The notes beneath the pieces were generated by a model. The model was not told where the DNA came from, did not search any database, and was given only the letters and a program-made list of their open reading frames with translations. Made by a program: the position numbers and the translations under genes. DNA of 64,000 nt from Colwellia piezophila ATCC BAA-637 (GTDB lineage Bacteria > Pseudomonadota > Gammaproteobacteria > Enterobacterales > Alteromonadaceae): the NCBI RefSeq assembly GCF_000378625.1, contig NZ_KB905160.1, positions 743,848 to 807,847 of the forward strand, written 5' to 3'. Below are positions 8,596 through 16,560 of this stretch, in pieces. Within the stretch, counting starts at the first letter, position 1, and each line of letters begins with the position of its first letter.

Positions 8596-10056
8596 TCATG
8601 AATTATTACGTTGTAGGCATCGTCCTCTGGGCTCGTCACCTTCATGCAGAACCGTGTCAGAATGTAGGAACTGTGCAGCCTCAGCGGAGCCTTTCACCTT
8701 GGAAGCACTGCGTGTTATCATTTCGGCTTCAAATTCAGTTAACACACTTTCCCTTATACCCGCGTCCCGCCATTGTGAACGAGGTCTACATTCTATTGCG
8801 ATTTTCCGTGCTAGCGCAAGCGCATCTAACAGCGCTTGATTAGCGCCTTGCCCTTTGAATGGACTCATGGGGTGAGCTGCATCGCCAATCAGCGTTACTT
8901 GAGAGCATTTCGCTAACAATTCAGCTTCGAGTAGTGCTCGATCATATACGGGATAACCAGAAACTTGATCTGCTAGTGTTGCCGATAGAATTTGAGGAAT
9001 GGGATCGTGCCAATCACACCGACGACATGCTTCCTCTTTAAGTGCTTGAGGTCCTTGAGCACTCAAAGCCTTTGCCTCTTCCTCTAGCATAGGGAAGCTA
9101 AGCTGCCACATTACCGAGTCTGCGTCATAAGGCATCATGTAAATTCTCTCATGGCCATTGGCAGTTTGAAATACCGTGGCTGAATCTAGCAAAGAACTCT
9201 CAAGTCCATCGAGATCTGCCAAAGGACAAATACCCAAGATCACAATACAACCTAGGTAACATAAAGGGCTAGTGTCCTCACCAATTAATAACTTTCGCAC
9301 GGAACTACGAATACCATCAGCTCCCACCACTAGATCTGCTGTGGCAGATTTAATTTCACCATCAACTTGAAAGCTCAAATTAAGAGCATGCCCCTTACAT
9401 GCTTCACCACTTTCTTTAAAACCGACAAACTGGTGGCCCCACTTCAGAGAATCATGTCCGCCGAGCAGCTCAAGCAGAGCAAAACGTAACGACTGTCGTG
9501 CGATATGAATATTTGTACGCTTGGGGGATTTTATCGCATCTGACTGCAACCATTTTCTTATGCCCCATTCACCGATCACCTTTCCTTCTGTCGTATGAAC
9601 AAGATGTCTTGTTGAAATCACGCCTTCTGCTAACGAGAAAATGCCCAAGCCTTCAATTGCTTTACTTGCTTGTTGCAAGGTGAGTCCATAACCTTGTGAA
9701 CGAGCACCGAAGCCGCTATCGCGCTCATAAAGTGTAAAAGGAATGCCGCGGTGCATGCAAGCCACAGCCAAAGCCACTCCACCTATACCACCACCAATAA
9801 TAGCTACGTGCGGATAATGCTCAGTATCAGCAATAGGGGGGCTGTCAGATCCTACTAAGCCAGAACCACGACAGTTCAAGCAATCATCGAGGTGCGCCTT
9901 AGGACGAACTGGAGGCGTGCCTTCGCGATTGGTTTTTTCAAAATGATCCAACGCTCTTTGAAAGCTGAGTCGAACTTTCTTGCGCAGTCTTTTACTTTTT
10001 TTTCCGCGGCCTTGACACTCTTGACATGTAGTCCAGTTATTCTGTTCATTTTTCAA
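8596..10056 (-). CDS. FAD-dependent monooxygenase with N-terminal DnaJ-like zinc-finger motifs
   Basis: A 486-residue flavin hydroxylase of the PHBH-like (UbiH/salicylate hydroxylase) class. The Rossmann motif IIGGGIGGVALAVAC is at ~86-100, DLVVGADGIRSSVRK in the middle, and the FAD-ribityl motif GDAAHPMSPFKGQGANQAL in the C-terminal half. The first 70 residues are unusual: CQECQGRG (11-18) and CLNCRGSG (59-66), the CxxCxGxG motif of DnaJ zinc centres, separated by a basic linker. Two such motifs would make one four-cysteine zinc site. Base composition looks less AT-rich than the neighbouring EPS genes, suggesting acquisition. No pathway partner lies beside it; substrate unknown. Confidence 0.82.
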   Translation of the reverse strand: MKNEQNNWTTCQECQGRGKKSKRLRKKVRLSFQRALDHFEKTNREGTPPVRPKAHLDDCLNCRGSGLVGSDSPPIADTEHYPHVAIIGGGIGGVALAVACMHRGIPFTLYERDSGFGARSQGYGLTLQQASKAIEGLGIFSLAEGVISTRHLVHTTEGKVIGEWGIRKWLQSDAIKSPKRTNIHIARQSLRFALLELLGGHDSLKWGHQFVGFKESGEACKGHALNLSFQVDGEIKSATADLVVGADGIRSSVRKLLIGEDTSPLCYLGCIVILGICPLADLDGLESSLLDSATVFQTANGHERIYMMPYDADSVMWQLSFPMLEEEAKALSAQGPQALKEEACRRCDWHDPIPQILSATLADQVSGYPVYDRALLEAELLAKCSQVTLIGDAAHPMSPFKGQGANQALLDALALARKIAIECRPRSQWRDAGIRESVLTEFEAEMITRSASKVKGSAEAAQFLHSDTVLHEGDEPRGRCLQRNNS

Positions 10057-10285
10057 CGTTTACATCCTCTGTTTTGCCTGGTTTTTTCTTCCGCTATAAA
10101 AGACATTTTAGCTGATACCACCGATGCTAGCCTAATGTTAAAAAGGTGAATATGCGCTTTAATGCCATTTAATTGTGTTCTTAAATTTAGGCTAAAGGTG
10201 GATTTGAGCTGCATTTGAGAAGTTTTGCAAGAGTTCTAGCATAACTTGCAGCAAGGAATATCTTAAAAAGAGCTTGGATAAATAC

Positions 10286-10981
10286 CTAAACAGATATATT
10301 GAGTAGCACTAAACCGGCAAGTTTTTTCCTAAGACTAACCATTACGTTAGGGAATAAGTGGTTAAGGCGATAGGTTTCTCTTTGTAATTCAGTTAGTAGC
10401 GATGGGTTATTTTTATCATTTAATATTGAACCGATTAAGTTAACTTTTTTAAGTTTAAGTTTTTCAATACTTTCTTGTATCAGATTTGCTGGCGTTATTC
10501 CTGCCTCAATGACAAGTAGCGCACCTTCACACACCTCACAAACGATCTCAGCAGGTATGTTACTTTGGTTTAATGACGTTAAGGCTGAGGTATCAAAGAT
10601 AATACAATCAAAATCAACTAACCACTGCTTTATCGCTGCTAGTAATAAATGACTTTCTCGGTATTGCAACAGATCACGAATACTCTTTGGTGCAGGAAGT
10701 AAGCTATAACCTTTACTTTCAACGGTGATTATGGTGTTTTCAGTTACAATATCCCCCATAGAACTTCTAAGCTCTTCAGACAATACAGGATTAAAAGTAT
10801 TCGTTTCCACCAATAAAACGTTTTTACCAACAACCTGTGCCCGCTTAACAATCGCTTGGGCTAGAGTGGTTTTTCCTTCACCTGCTTTAGCTGAAGTAAT
10901 TGCTAAGGTTTTATAACCCGAACCAATCGTTTGATTATAAATGGCTTCAACTTCGGCATAATGAATCGGTAATTCTTGCAT
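10286..10981 (-). CDS. BY-kinase-like/MinD-family EPS ATPase (CpsD/EpsG type)
   Basis: A 231-residue P-loop protein of the bacterial tyrosine-kinase family that partners Wzz-type proteins in EPS chain-length control. Walker A is SAKAGEGKTTL (~30-40) and Walker B is CIIFDTSAL. The Walker A' block, usually LLIDxD, reads LLVETN, so the aspartate is replaced by glutamate. There is no C-terminal tyrosine cluster: the end is RKKLAGLVLLNISV. It may be an ATPase adaptor rather than an autokinase. It starts one base after the wza-like gene ends. Confidence 0.75.
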   Translation of the reverse strand: MQELPIHYAEVEAIYNQTIGSGYKTLAITSAKAGEGKTTLAQAIVKRAQVVGKNVLLVETNTFNPVLSEELRSSMGDIVTENTIITVESKGYSLLPAPKSIRDLLQYRESHLLLAAIKQWLVDFDCIIFDTSALTSLNQSNIPAEIVCEVCEGALLVIEAGITPANLIQESIEKLKLKKVNLIGSILNDKNNPSLLTELQRETYRLNHLFPNVMVSLRKKLAGLVLLNISV

Positions 10982-10982
10982 G

Positions 10983-13094
10983 TTATAACCCTCCTACAAT
11001 GGCAACAAGCGATACAATGCTTAGCATGTCTTTGACATTTTCCATAAAAACATTCCAATTACTTTGGGATACGTCAGGTACAAAAATTGTGTCACCAACA
11101 CGTACCATGGGAAGTTTGGTAAAATCGGGATGTTCAATGAACTCTTCTAAATCAAAAACTTGACTGACATTCTCCTCTGACTGACTTCGAGATATGTTTA
11201 CCACCATAATTTTTTCCAAATAAGCTGTTTGGGTGGGGCCGCCTGATTCAGCTAAAATATCTAAAATTGTCATGTCTGAGCTAAACTTGTAACGTCCGGG
11301 TTTTTCTACCGCACCGATAATTCGAACCGTTTGTTCTTTTTTATTATCGAGCCATGGTCTGTTTCTTTCCGGCACGTAAATAGTGTCGCCAGATTTCACC
11401 CGTGGTAATAAGGTCTCATCGCCTGTTTCAAAGTACAAACCCAAATCGAGGCTAGTTACTTTACTTTGAAAATTATTACGATGGGTAATTTTTATATTGT
11501 GGATATCAGCGTGTTGATTCGGCCCATCAGCAGCAGCAAGTATATCTAAAAAGTGTAATTTATTATTAAAAGCATATCGCCCCGGCTGGCCTACCTGGCC
11601 GAAAACATAAATTGACGACTCTTGAGATTGACGTAACCAGCGCGCTTTATTATCGATAACATCACGTGGTCGTTCACTAATAATGATAGTATCACCTGCT
11701 GATACTTCAGGTAATAAAGCGAAATCGCCACCTTCGGTGATGAAGCTATCTAAATCGAAAGGCTCCATGCGTTTACTCTGACCTTTCTTAAGTACTATTA
11801 CTTGAGACATGTCAGCATCTTGAGTCGGGCCACCGGCATGCGCTAAAATATCAAGGAAACTCATTTCATCGGCCCATTCATATCGACCCGGTTTCTTCAC
11901 CGCCCCTATTATTCTAATGGCACTGTCAGGTGTTATTTTAAGCCAAGACTTTTCATTCATATCGGTTTTTTCAGGGACAAAAATAGCATCGCCTGGTGAT
12001 ACTGTCGGGATAGTTACTTGTGTTAATCCCTCGGTATAAGCTTGTAAATCGAAACTATCAACTTGCCCTGTTGTACGAATAATTCTGATTTTTCTCGACT
12101 CGGCAAACCGTGTCGGGCCACCCGCATTGGCTAAAATATCAAAAAACTTACTGCCTGCAGGCGCTTCGTATGCTCCAGGTTTGAAGACTTCGCCCATAAC
12201 ATAAATAGTACGTAGGCCACTTTTTACTTCTTCCTCTTGGATAGGAACAAATAAGGTAGAGCCGGCGGTAATTTTTGGCATATGAGAAGCGTCACCGGTA
12301 TCTAAATAGGTTTTTAGATCAAAAAGCTGTGGTGTACCGTTATTAATTATCCGAATATGTTCAACGCCAGCATAACGTGTTACTCCGCCAGCTCTCATCA
12401 ACATATCGACCAAGGTATTGCCTTGTTTAAAAGAAAACACCCCAGGTTTAAGTACTTCACCAAAGACTTTAACCGCTGTTGCGGCCTCAGAGCCATCACC
12501 ACTTGCTGATAAGGTTGCCGCATCAAAGTCCATTTGCACATTGCCAATCAAAGGCGAAGCCGGTACAAAAATTATATCTAGCGGCTCAATTTTAGGTAAA
12601 ATTGAAAAATCCCCGGTGTTTAAATATTCTTTATAGTCAAAAGTGGTTATTTTACCTTGGCGATTTAACTGAATCCTATCGAGTTGCGCACCTGAACTGG
12701 CACCACCGGCTTTTTGTAGCGCCATTTGTATGTTGCCGTCTTGGGGTAAATCTATCATGCCAGGGGTATTGACAAAGCCTAATACCTGAATAGGTACTCG
12801 TCTTTCAATTAAGTAAACTTTAAAGTTCTCTATGGCGCGATATTCTTGGCCTAAGAGATTGGCTAGATCTTTGTTTGCTTGCGCTAGCGTTTTACCGACA
12901 ATTGAAACTTTACCTACTTCAGGTAAATTTAGCGTACCATCGCGTTTTACTTGAAAGTTATTTTCAAAGTCAATTTCACCGGGTATTTCAATGTGTAGTA
13001 CATCACCAGGTCGGATGATAATTTCAGCTGATTGAACATTATTCATAACAAATATACAGCTCAACATTGCTATTAATAATTTAAACATGGTCAA
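10983..13094 (-). CDS. polysaccharide export protein (Wza-like) with six SLBB repeats
   Basis: A 703-residue periplasmic/outer-membrane export protein. A signal peptide ends near QSA (residues 20-23). The poly_export domain follows (IIIRPGDVLHIEIPGE, ~25-100). Six SLBB domains start near residues 102, 208, 297, 393, 495 and 590, each with a GxVxxPGxY block, an LDILAxAGGP block and a GDTIxVP end. Usual Wza proteins have two or three such domains in about 380 residues. A hydrophobic tail (SIVSLVAIVGGL) ends the protein. No convincing lipobox is seen. The BY-kinase-like gene follows directly. Confidence 0.85.
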   Translation of the reverse strand: MTMFKLLIAMLSCIFVMNNVQSAEIIIRPGDVLHIEIPGEIDFENNFQVKRDGTLNLPEVGKVSIVGKTLAQANKDLANLLGQEYRAIENFKVYLIERRVPIQVLGFVNTPGMIDLPQDGNIQMALQKAGGASSGAQLDRIQLNRQGKITTFDYKEYLNTGDFSILPKIEPLDIIFVPASPLIGNVQMDFDAATLSASGDGSEAATAVKVFGEVLKPGVFSFKQGNTLVDMLMRAGGVTRYAGVEHIRIINNGTPQLFDLKTYLDTGDASHMPKITAGSTLFVPIQEEEVKSGLRTIYVMGEVFKPGAYEAPAGSKFFDILANAGGPTRFAESRKIRIIRTTGQVDSFDLQAYTEGLTQVTIPTVSPGDAIFVPEKTDMNEKSWLKITPDSAIRIIGAVKKPGRYEWADEMSFLDILAHAGGPTQDADMSQVIVLKKGQSKRMEPFDLDSFITEGGDFALLPEVSAGDTIIISERPRDVIDNKARWLRQSQESSIYVFGQVGQPGRYAFNNKLHFLDILAAADGPNQHADIHNIKITHRNNFQSKVTSLDLGLYFETGDETLLPRVKSGDTIYVPERNRPWLDNKKEQTVRIIGAVEKPGRYKFSSDMTILDILAESGGPTQTAYLEKIMVVNISRSQSEENVSQVFDLEEFIEHPDFTKLPMVRVGDTIFVPDVSQSNWNVFMENVKDMLSIVSLVAIVGGL

Positions 13095-13107
13095 TTCCCT
13101 ATATGTA

Positions 13108-13275
13108 ATACCAAGTTGATTAAGTTCTTTCCCACTCAGCGAGAATTAAAAGGCTTAGAGGCAAGGCATTGATTGAAGAGAATGGTTATTCCCTTGTCAA
13201 AATCAATAACGCAGCATGTAAGCCTTTGCCTTTTATTAGGTAATCGCCCTCTGGGAGCTTGCTCAATGCCCACTA
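13108..13275 (-). repeat. MITE-like dispersed repeat, family A, partial copy in inverse orientation
   Basis: Starts ATACCAAGTTGATTAAG and contains, in reverse, the family core (AAGGCTTAGAGGCAAGGC, then a block ending in AAGAGAATGGTTATT) shared with the copies at 28949 and 36413. The right boundary is unclear. It lies between the OmpA-like lipoprotein and wza-like genes and could separate their transcripts. Confidence 0.6.
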
Positions 13276-13343
13276 ACATCGTTAAATTTATTTGATTTAG
13301 AATGACTAAACCGAAACAAATCCTCCTTGTTATTGAACATTGA

Positions 13344-14228
13344 TCAGAGCTCTGATTTGGGAAGAAATTTAATCAAATTGGTATAAATTTTATCGCTGGT
13401 ATCTAAAAGTAAAGTGATCGAGGTATAGCGATTAAATACCCTTGAAACATCACTTTTCTCGACTTCCCTGATATTTTCTTCGCCAGCGTTTTTTATGACA
13501 ATTCGTGAGAAGTTAACGCCTTGGTCAGTGAAATACTTTGCCACGCTTTGCGCCCGCCTTTTACTTAGTTGACGGTTATATGCTGAGCTGCCTTTGCTAT
13601 CGGTATGGCCGGTGATGAGCAAGGTTGACTTTGGGTAACGTTTAACTAATTCAATCAGCTTATTTAGTGAAGGGAAATAGATGGCTTTTATTTGCTCTTG
13701 ATTAAAATCATGCAATGTTTCAGTAATTAACATGTGCTTTTTACCAATACTCCCTGTCGATTCAGCTTTAGCTATTACCGTTGATATTGCTGGGATTTCA
13801 CATTGATTATAATCGCCCTCATCGTACCAACGTTTCAGTACTACTTTTTTATTGGTATAACTACAACCTAATTGGCCATTGATATATTTATTTATACAAC
13901 GAATTTTACGAACTTGCCGGTCCAGATCGAGCAAGGTTATAAAAGCATCTTTGTCCATACCGGCATTATATTCTGCAGTTGCTCGCGATAAATAGGTGTG
14001 TGCAATAGTTAACTGGCCTGTGATACAGCGTTTTGATTCTTGTTGCTCCAGTAACATGAGCTGAGACTCTGCGCTAGCGATATAAATTTGCATGTGCGTT
14101 TTATCTAAACTTGTCGGTGTTTCAACACCAGCAAGTAAATGGCTGCTGTAATCAGCAGTTTTGGTTGACTTACAGCCGGATAAAACTATAACAGCGCAAA
14201 GCGACAACATCAGGTGCTGGATAACCAT
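13344..14228 (-). CDS. OmpA-family lipoprotein
   Basis: A 294-residue envelope protein. The ATG at 14228 is chosen because it overlaps the STAS stop codon (TAATG) and gives a clean lipoprotein signal: MVIQHLMLSLCAVIVLSGC, lipidation at that Cys. A longer in-frame start at 14288 lies inside the STAS gene. The C-terminal third is an OmpA-like peptidoglycan-binding domain with LLITGHTDSKGSSAYNRQLS and KRRAQSVAKYF. The middle (~25-170) is not recognised but resembles TPR-like helical segments. It probably ties the EPS export machine to the cell wall, with synthesis coupled to the STAS protein. Confidence 0.82.
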   Translation of the reverse strand: MVIQHLMLSLCAVIVLSGCKSTKTADYSSHLLAGVETPTSLDKTHMQIYIASAESQLMLLEQQESKRCITGQLTIAHTYLSRATAEYNAGMDKDAFITLLDLDRQVRKIRCINKYINGQLGCSYTNKKVVLKRWYDEGDYNQCEIPAISTVIAKAESTGSIGKKHMLITETLHDFNQEQIKAIYFPSLNKLIELVKRYPKSTLLITGHTDSKGSSAYNRQLSKRRAQSVAKYFTDQGVNFSRIVIKNAGEENIREVEKSDVSRVFNRYTSITLLLDTSDKIYTNLIKFLPKSEL

Positions 14229-14578
14229 TAGCTGGCAACTTGCAAGTTGGGTGATGTTTCTAAGTAACAGTCGATATTTGGATAACAATTTATCGTTTTA
14301 TCTAGAAACAGCATTTGAAATAGCTCTAACGGTTGTTGTGTTAGACCAGTGACGGATACACTGAACCCTTTAGCCACCATTCTTTTATATAAAAAAACGA
14401 TAGCGCCAATGCCAGATGAATCGATAAACGGTACTCGTCCAAGGTCGAAGATGATATTTGTACTTAATTTACTGTACCTTTCGATATCATCTTTCATAAC
14501 CTTTACTGAATCGGCATCAAAGTTGCCATCTAGGGTAATAATAAAATCGTTATTTATTTCATAAGTTTCATTTAACAT
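14228..14578 (-). CDS. STAS-domain protein (anti-sigma-factor-antagonist type)
   Basis: A 116-residue single STAS domain. The block VPFIDSSGIGAIVFLYKR (from ~49) carries the phosphorylatable serine position of SpoIIAA-like proteins (DSSG, 53-56). In EPS clusters such proteins often act in partner-switching or as adaptors. No anti-sigma kinase or PP2C phosphatase gene is visible in the window. It has its own sigma54 promoter 38 bp upstream and is translationally coupled to the OmpA-like lipoprotein. Confidence 0.82.
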   Translation of the reverse strand: MLNETYEINNDFIITLDGNFDADSVKVMKDDIERYSKLSTNIIFDLGRVPFIDSSGIGAIVFLYKRMVAKGFSVSVTGLTQQPLELFQMLFLDKTINCYPNIDCYLETSPNLQVAS

Positions 14579-14615
14579 AACAGACCCACCATTTAAGTTA
14601 AGACACTGTTAGTTA

Positions 14616-14631
14616 AGCAATGTTTGAGCCA
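14616..14631 (-). promoter_or_regulatory. sigma54 promoter of the STAS-OmpA unit
   Basis: The minus strand reads TGGCTCAAACATTGCT: TGGC and TTGC with exact GG-N10-GC spacing, 38 bp before the STAS start codon. Confidence 0.65.
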
Positions 14632-14704
14632 GTAATTTTATTGTTTAATATCAGTTACTTAATTTTACTCTGTTGGAGGGTTTTTCATAGCGAAGCATAA
14701 TGGA

Positions 14705-14716
14705 ATGCAAATTGCG
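14705..14716. promoter_or_regulatory. putative activator-binding site (ATGCAAATTGCG)
   Basis: TGCA palindrome about 75 bp upstream of the -24 box of the STAS promoter; same core as the element at 7111. Confidence 0.4.
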
Positions 14717-14822
14717 AATGAGGAATTAGACGGGAAGTTGTTTGTTTAAAAACGTTAATAAATAAATGCACTTTACTTACTTATACCATTTGCAGAGCAG
14801 CTATAAATTAGCCTGTTTGGTC

Positions 14823-15722
14823 TTAGTGAGGCTTTATTAGTTCAAGTAGCTGTTCTCGATAGAATGACTGTTGATGCCTGCCGCCAGTATCAGCAGGAAG
14901 CTCAGCGATAGTGTATGGTTTACATAAATCGAGAAAAGGTGAGGCGCGATGGCGAGGAATTAAGGAATGAATCGTTTTTGTTAAGCCCAGCTTTCTCATA
15001 AAGCCAAGTTGGTAATGTAGTTCATCGTGTTGGTTGTTGAACTCACTTTGCACATTGGTAATGAAATAAACTTTTAGCTTAGTATTGTGATTAATAACAT
15101 CAATCACCGCATCCATTAATAGGCCGGGTAGGGTACTGGTATAAAAACTTCCGGGACCTAGAAATAAAATATCGGAATTTGTTAAGTTCTGTAAAACTTC
15201 TTCACTTGGTTTCACTCTGGGTGTTAAAGCTAATTTATTGATGCCTTGGTTTACGTGATCATCAACCTCAACTTCACCAACATAGCAGTGATCAGCACAA
15301 TGGCTCACTAGATGAGTCACCATATCAGACATAGGTAAAACGTTTGCTTTAATACCTAAATATTCCCGCATCACCTGTACTGTTTCGGTAGGTCTGAGAC
15401 AAAGAGAATCAACAGCGCAAAACATTAAATTTCCTAAGCTATGTCCAGATAGCTCACCTACGTTGTCGAAACGGTATTCAAATAACAGTGCCTTAGTTGA
15501 AGACCCTTTAGTTGATGACGCTTTAGTTAATTTTGACAAACAATAACGAATGTCACCCCAGGAAATTGTATCGCAGCTTTTCCTTAAGCGCCCGGTAGAG
15601 CCGCCATTATCCGTGGTAGTGACGATGCCGGTTAAATTTACAAAGTCAAAATCATTGATAACGGCTAACAGGTGGCCTAATCCGTGGCCGCCACCAATAC
15701 AAGTCACATTAATAGCTGTCAT
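14823..15722 (-). CDS. YvcK/CofD-family protein
   Basis: A 299-residue protein of the YvcK (gluconeogenesis factor)/CofD family. It has the N-terminal nucleotide-binding loop CIGGGHGLGHLL, then TTTDNGGSTGRLRK, GDIRYCL and the SDILFLGPGSFYTSTLPGLL block. YvcK proteins are known to bind UDP-sugars and affect wall precursor and carbon flux. An upstream in-frame ATG at 15743 has no ribosome site, whereas the one at 15722 is preceded by TTAAGGAATAAG, so the shorter form is preferred. It is the last gene of the wzz-glycosyltransferase operon, which is unusual and suggests sensing of UDP-sugar supply for EPS synthesis. Confidence 0.8.
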   Translation of the reverse strand: MTAINVTCIGGGHGLGHLLAVINDFDFVNLTGIVTTTDNGGSTGRLRKSCDTISWGDIRYCLSKLTKASSTKGSSTKALLFEYRFDNVGELSGHSLGNLMFCAVDSLCLRPTETVQVMREYLGIKANVLPMSDMVTHLVSHCADHCYVGEVEVDDHVNQGINKLALTPRVKPSEEVLQNLTNSDILFLGPGSFYTSTLPGLLMDAVIDVINHNTKLKVYFITNVQSEFNNQHDELHYQLGFMRKLGLTKTIHSLIPRHRASPFLDLCKPYTIAELPADTGGRHQQSFYREQLLELIKPH

Positions 15723-15749
15723 AGGCTTATTCCTTAATAGCATCTGTGA

Positions 15750-16376
15750 TTACTGTCCTCGTCCTAACACCATAATAACTATGGTTTTAAAAATTATTTG
15801 TAGATCCATTAACAACCACCTATGTAGTTTAGTAAGCGATAGTGAGTAGGCAAAGTCATAAGCTATTTTACTCCTAACATCATCAATACAAGTATCATAG
15901 CCTTGGTTTACTTGTGCTAAGCCTGTTATACCAGGCGTCATTTCAAAAGTGCGCTCAGAATAAAAGGGGATATATTTTTCTAGGTTTATTACTATTTCGG
16001 GCCTTTCGGGGCGAGGCCCGATAAGTGACATTTCACCTTTGATCACATTGATAAATTGAGGCAATTCATCCAGTCGGGTTTTTCTAAGCAATCGACCGAC
16101 ACAGGTAAGTCTACTATCATTACTGCTCGCCCACACCGCTCCAGAACTCGCTTCGGCGTCATTAACCATAGTGCGAAATTTGATCATGTTGAAATTTTTA
16201 ACTTTCCCTACTCTTATCTGACAATACAATATATCGCCAGATGATGAGAGCTTGATAGCCAGGGCTATTATCACTAATAAAGGTAATGTTAATAACAAGC
16301 AGAATATAGAAAAAGTTAAATCAATGGCTCTTTTGAGCAGCGTAATACTTGGGTGAACAAAGCTATGGTGTTTCAT
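15750..16376 (-). CDS. undecaprenyl-phosphate sugar-phosphate transferase (initiating glycosyltransferase)
   Basis: A 208-residue bacterial sugar transferase of the WcaJ C-domain/EpsL/PglC type, the first committed step that moves a sugar-1-phosphate onto undecaprenyl phosphate. One N-terminal membrane helix or re-entrant segment (~14-40) follows KRAIDLTFS. The family blocks KFRTMVNDAE, RLLRKTRLDELPQFINV, GEMSLIGPRPERPE and TPGITGLAQVN are all present. A GGAG ribosome site precedes the start. It lies between a GT2 and the YvcK-like gene. Confidence 0.9.
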   Translation of the reverse strand: MKHHSFVHPSITLLKRAIDLTFSIFCLLLTLPLLVIIALAIKLSSSGDILYCQIRVGKVKNFNMIKFRTMVNDAEASSGAVWASSNDSRLTCVGRLLRKTRLDELPQFINVIKGEMSLIGPRPERPEIVINLEKYIPFYSERTFEMTPGITGLAQVNQGYDTCIDDVRSKIAYDFAYSLSLTKLHRWLLMDLQIIFKTIVIMVLGRGQ

Positions 16377-16560
16377 AATATCTCCAAGGTACTATTGAGC
16401 GTGTACGGTTAAATATCGTTCGGGTTAAACATTTTTTAATCGCGCGAGTGGTGTGTAGCCTAGTCATTCGAAGAAAATACTGCTCAACAAAGAGTAAAGC
16501 GCTTTTAACTGGAGCCTTTGAGCCGCATTTATCGAGCAGTTTTAACTGCGTTATCGCCAC
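16363..16560 (-). CDS. possible small coupled ORF, 65 codons
   Basis: An open frame with a GTG start that overlaps the GT2 stop codon (TAGTG) and runs 14 bases into the sugar-transferase gene, filling the whole gap. The product is basic (many Arg/Lys) with no recognised domain or membrane segment and no clear ribosome site. It could be a small coupled protein or simply a gap with an open frame. Low confidence. Confidence 0.2.
   Translation of the reverse strand: MAITQLKLLDKCGSKAPVKSALLFVEQYFLRMTRLHTTRAIKKCLTRTIFNRTRSIVPWRYYETP

Noticed and set aside
13212..13227. GC-N10-CC match resembling a sigma54 promoter for the wza-like gene
   Set aside because: It lies within the conserved interior of a dispersed repeat and is far (117 bp) from the start codon, unlike the other sites.
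13341..13354. Palindrome ATCAGAGCTCTGAT at the end of the OmpA-like gene as an operator or terminator
   Set aside because: It lies in the last codons of the gene, lacks a T-run and has no second copy noticed.
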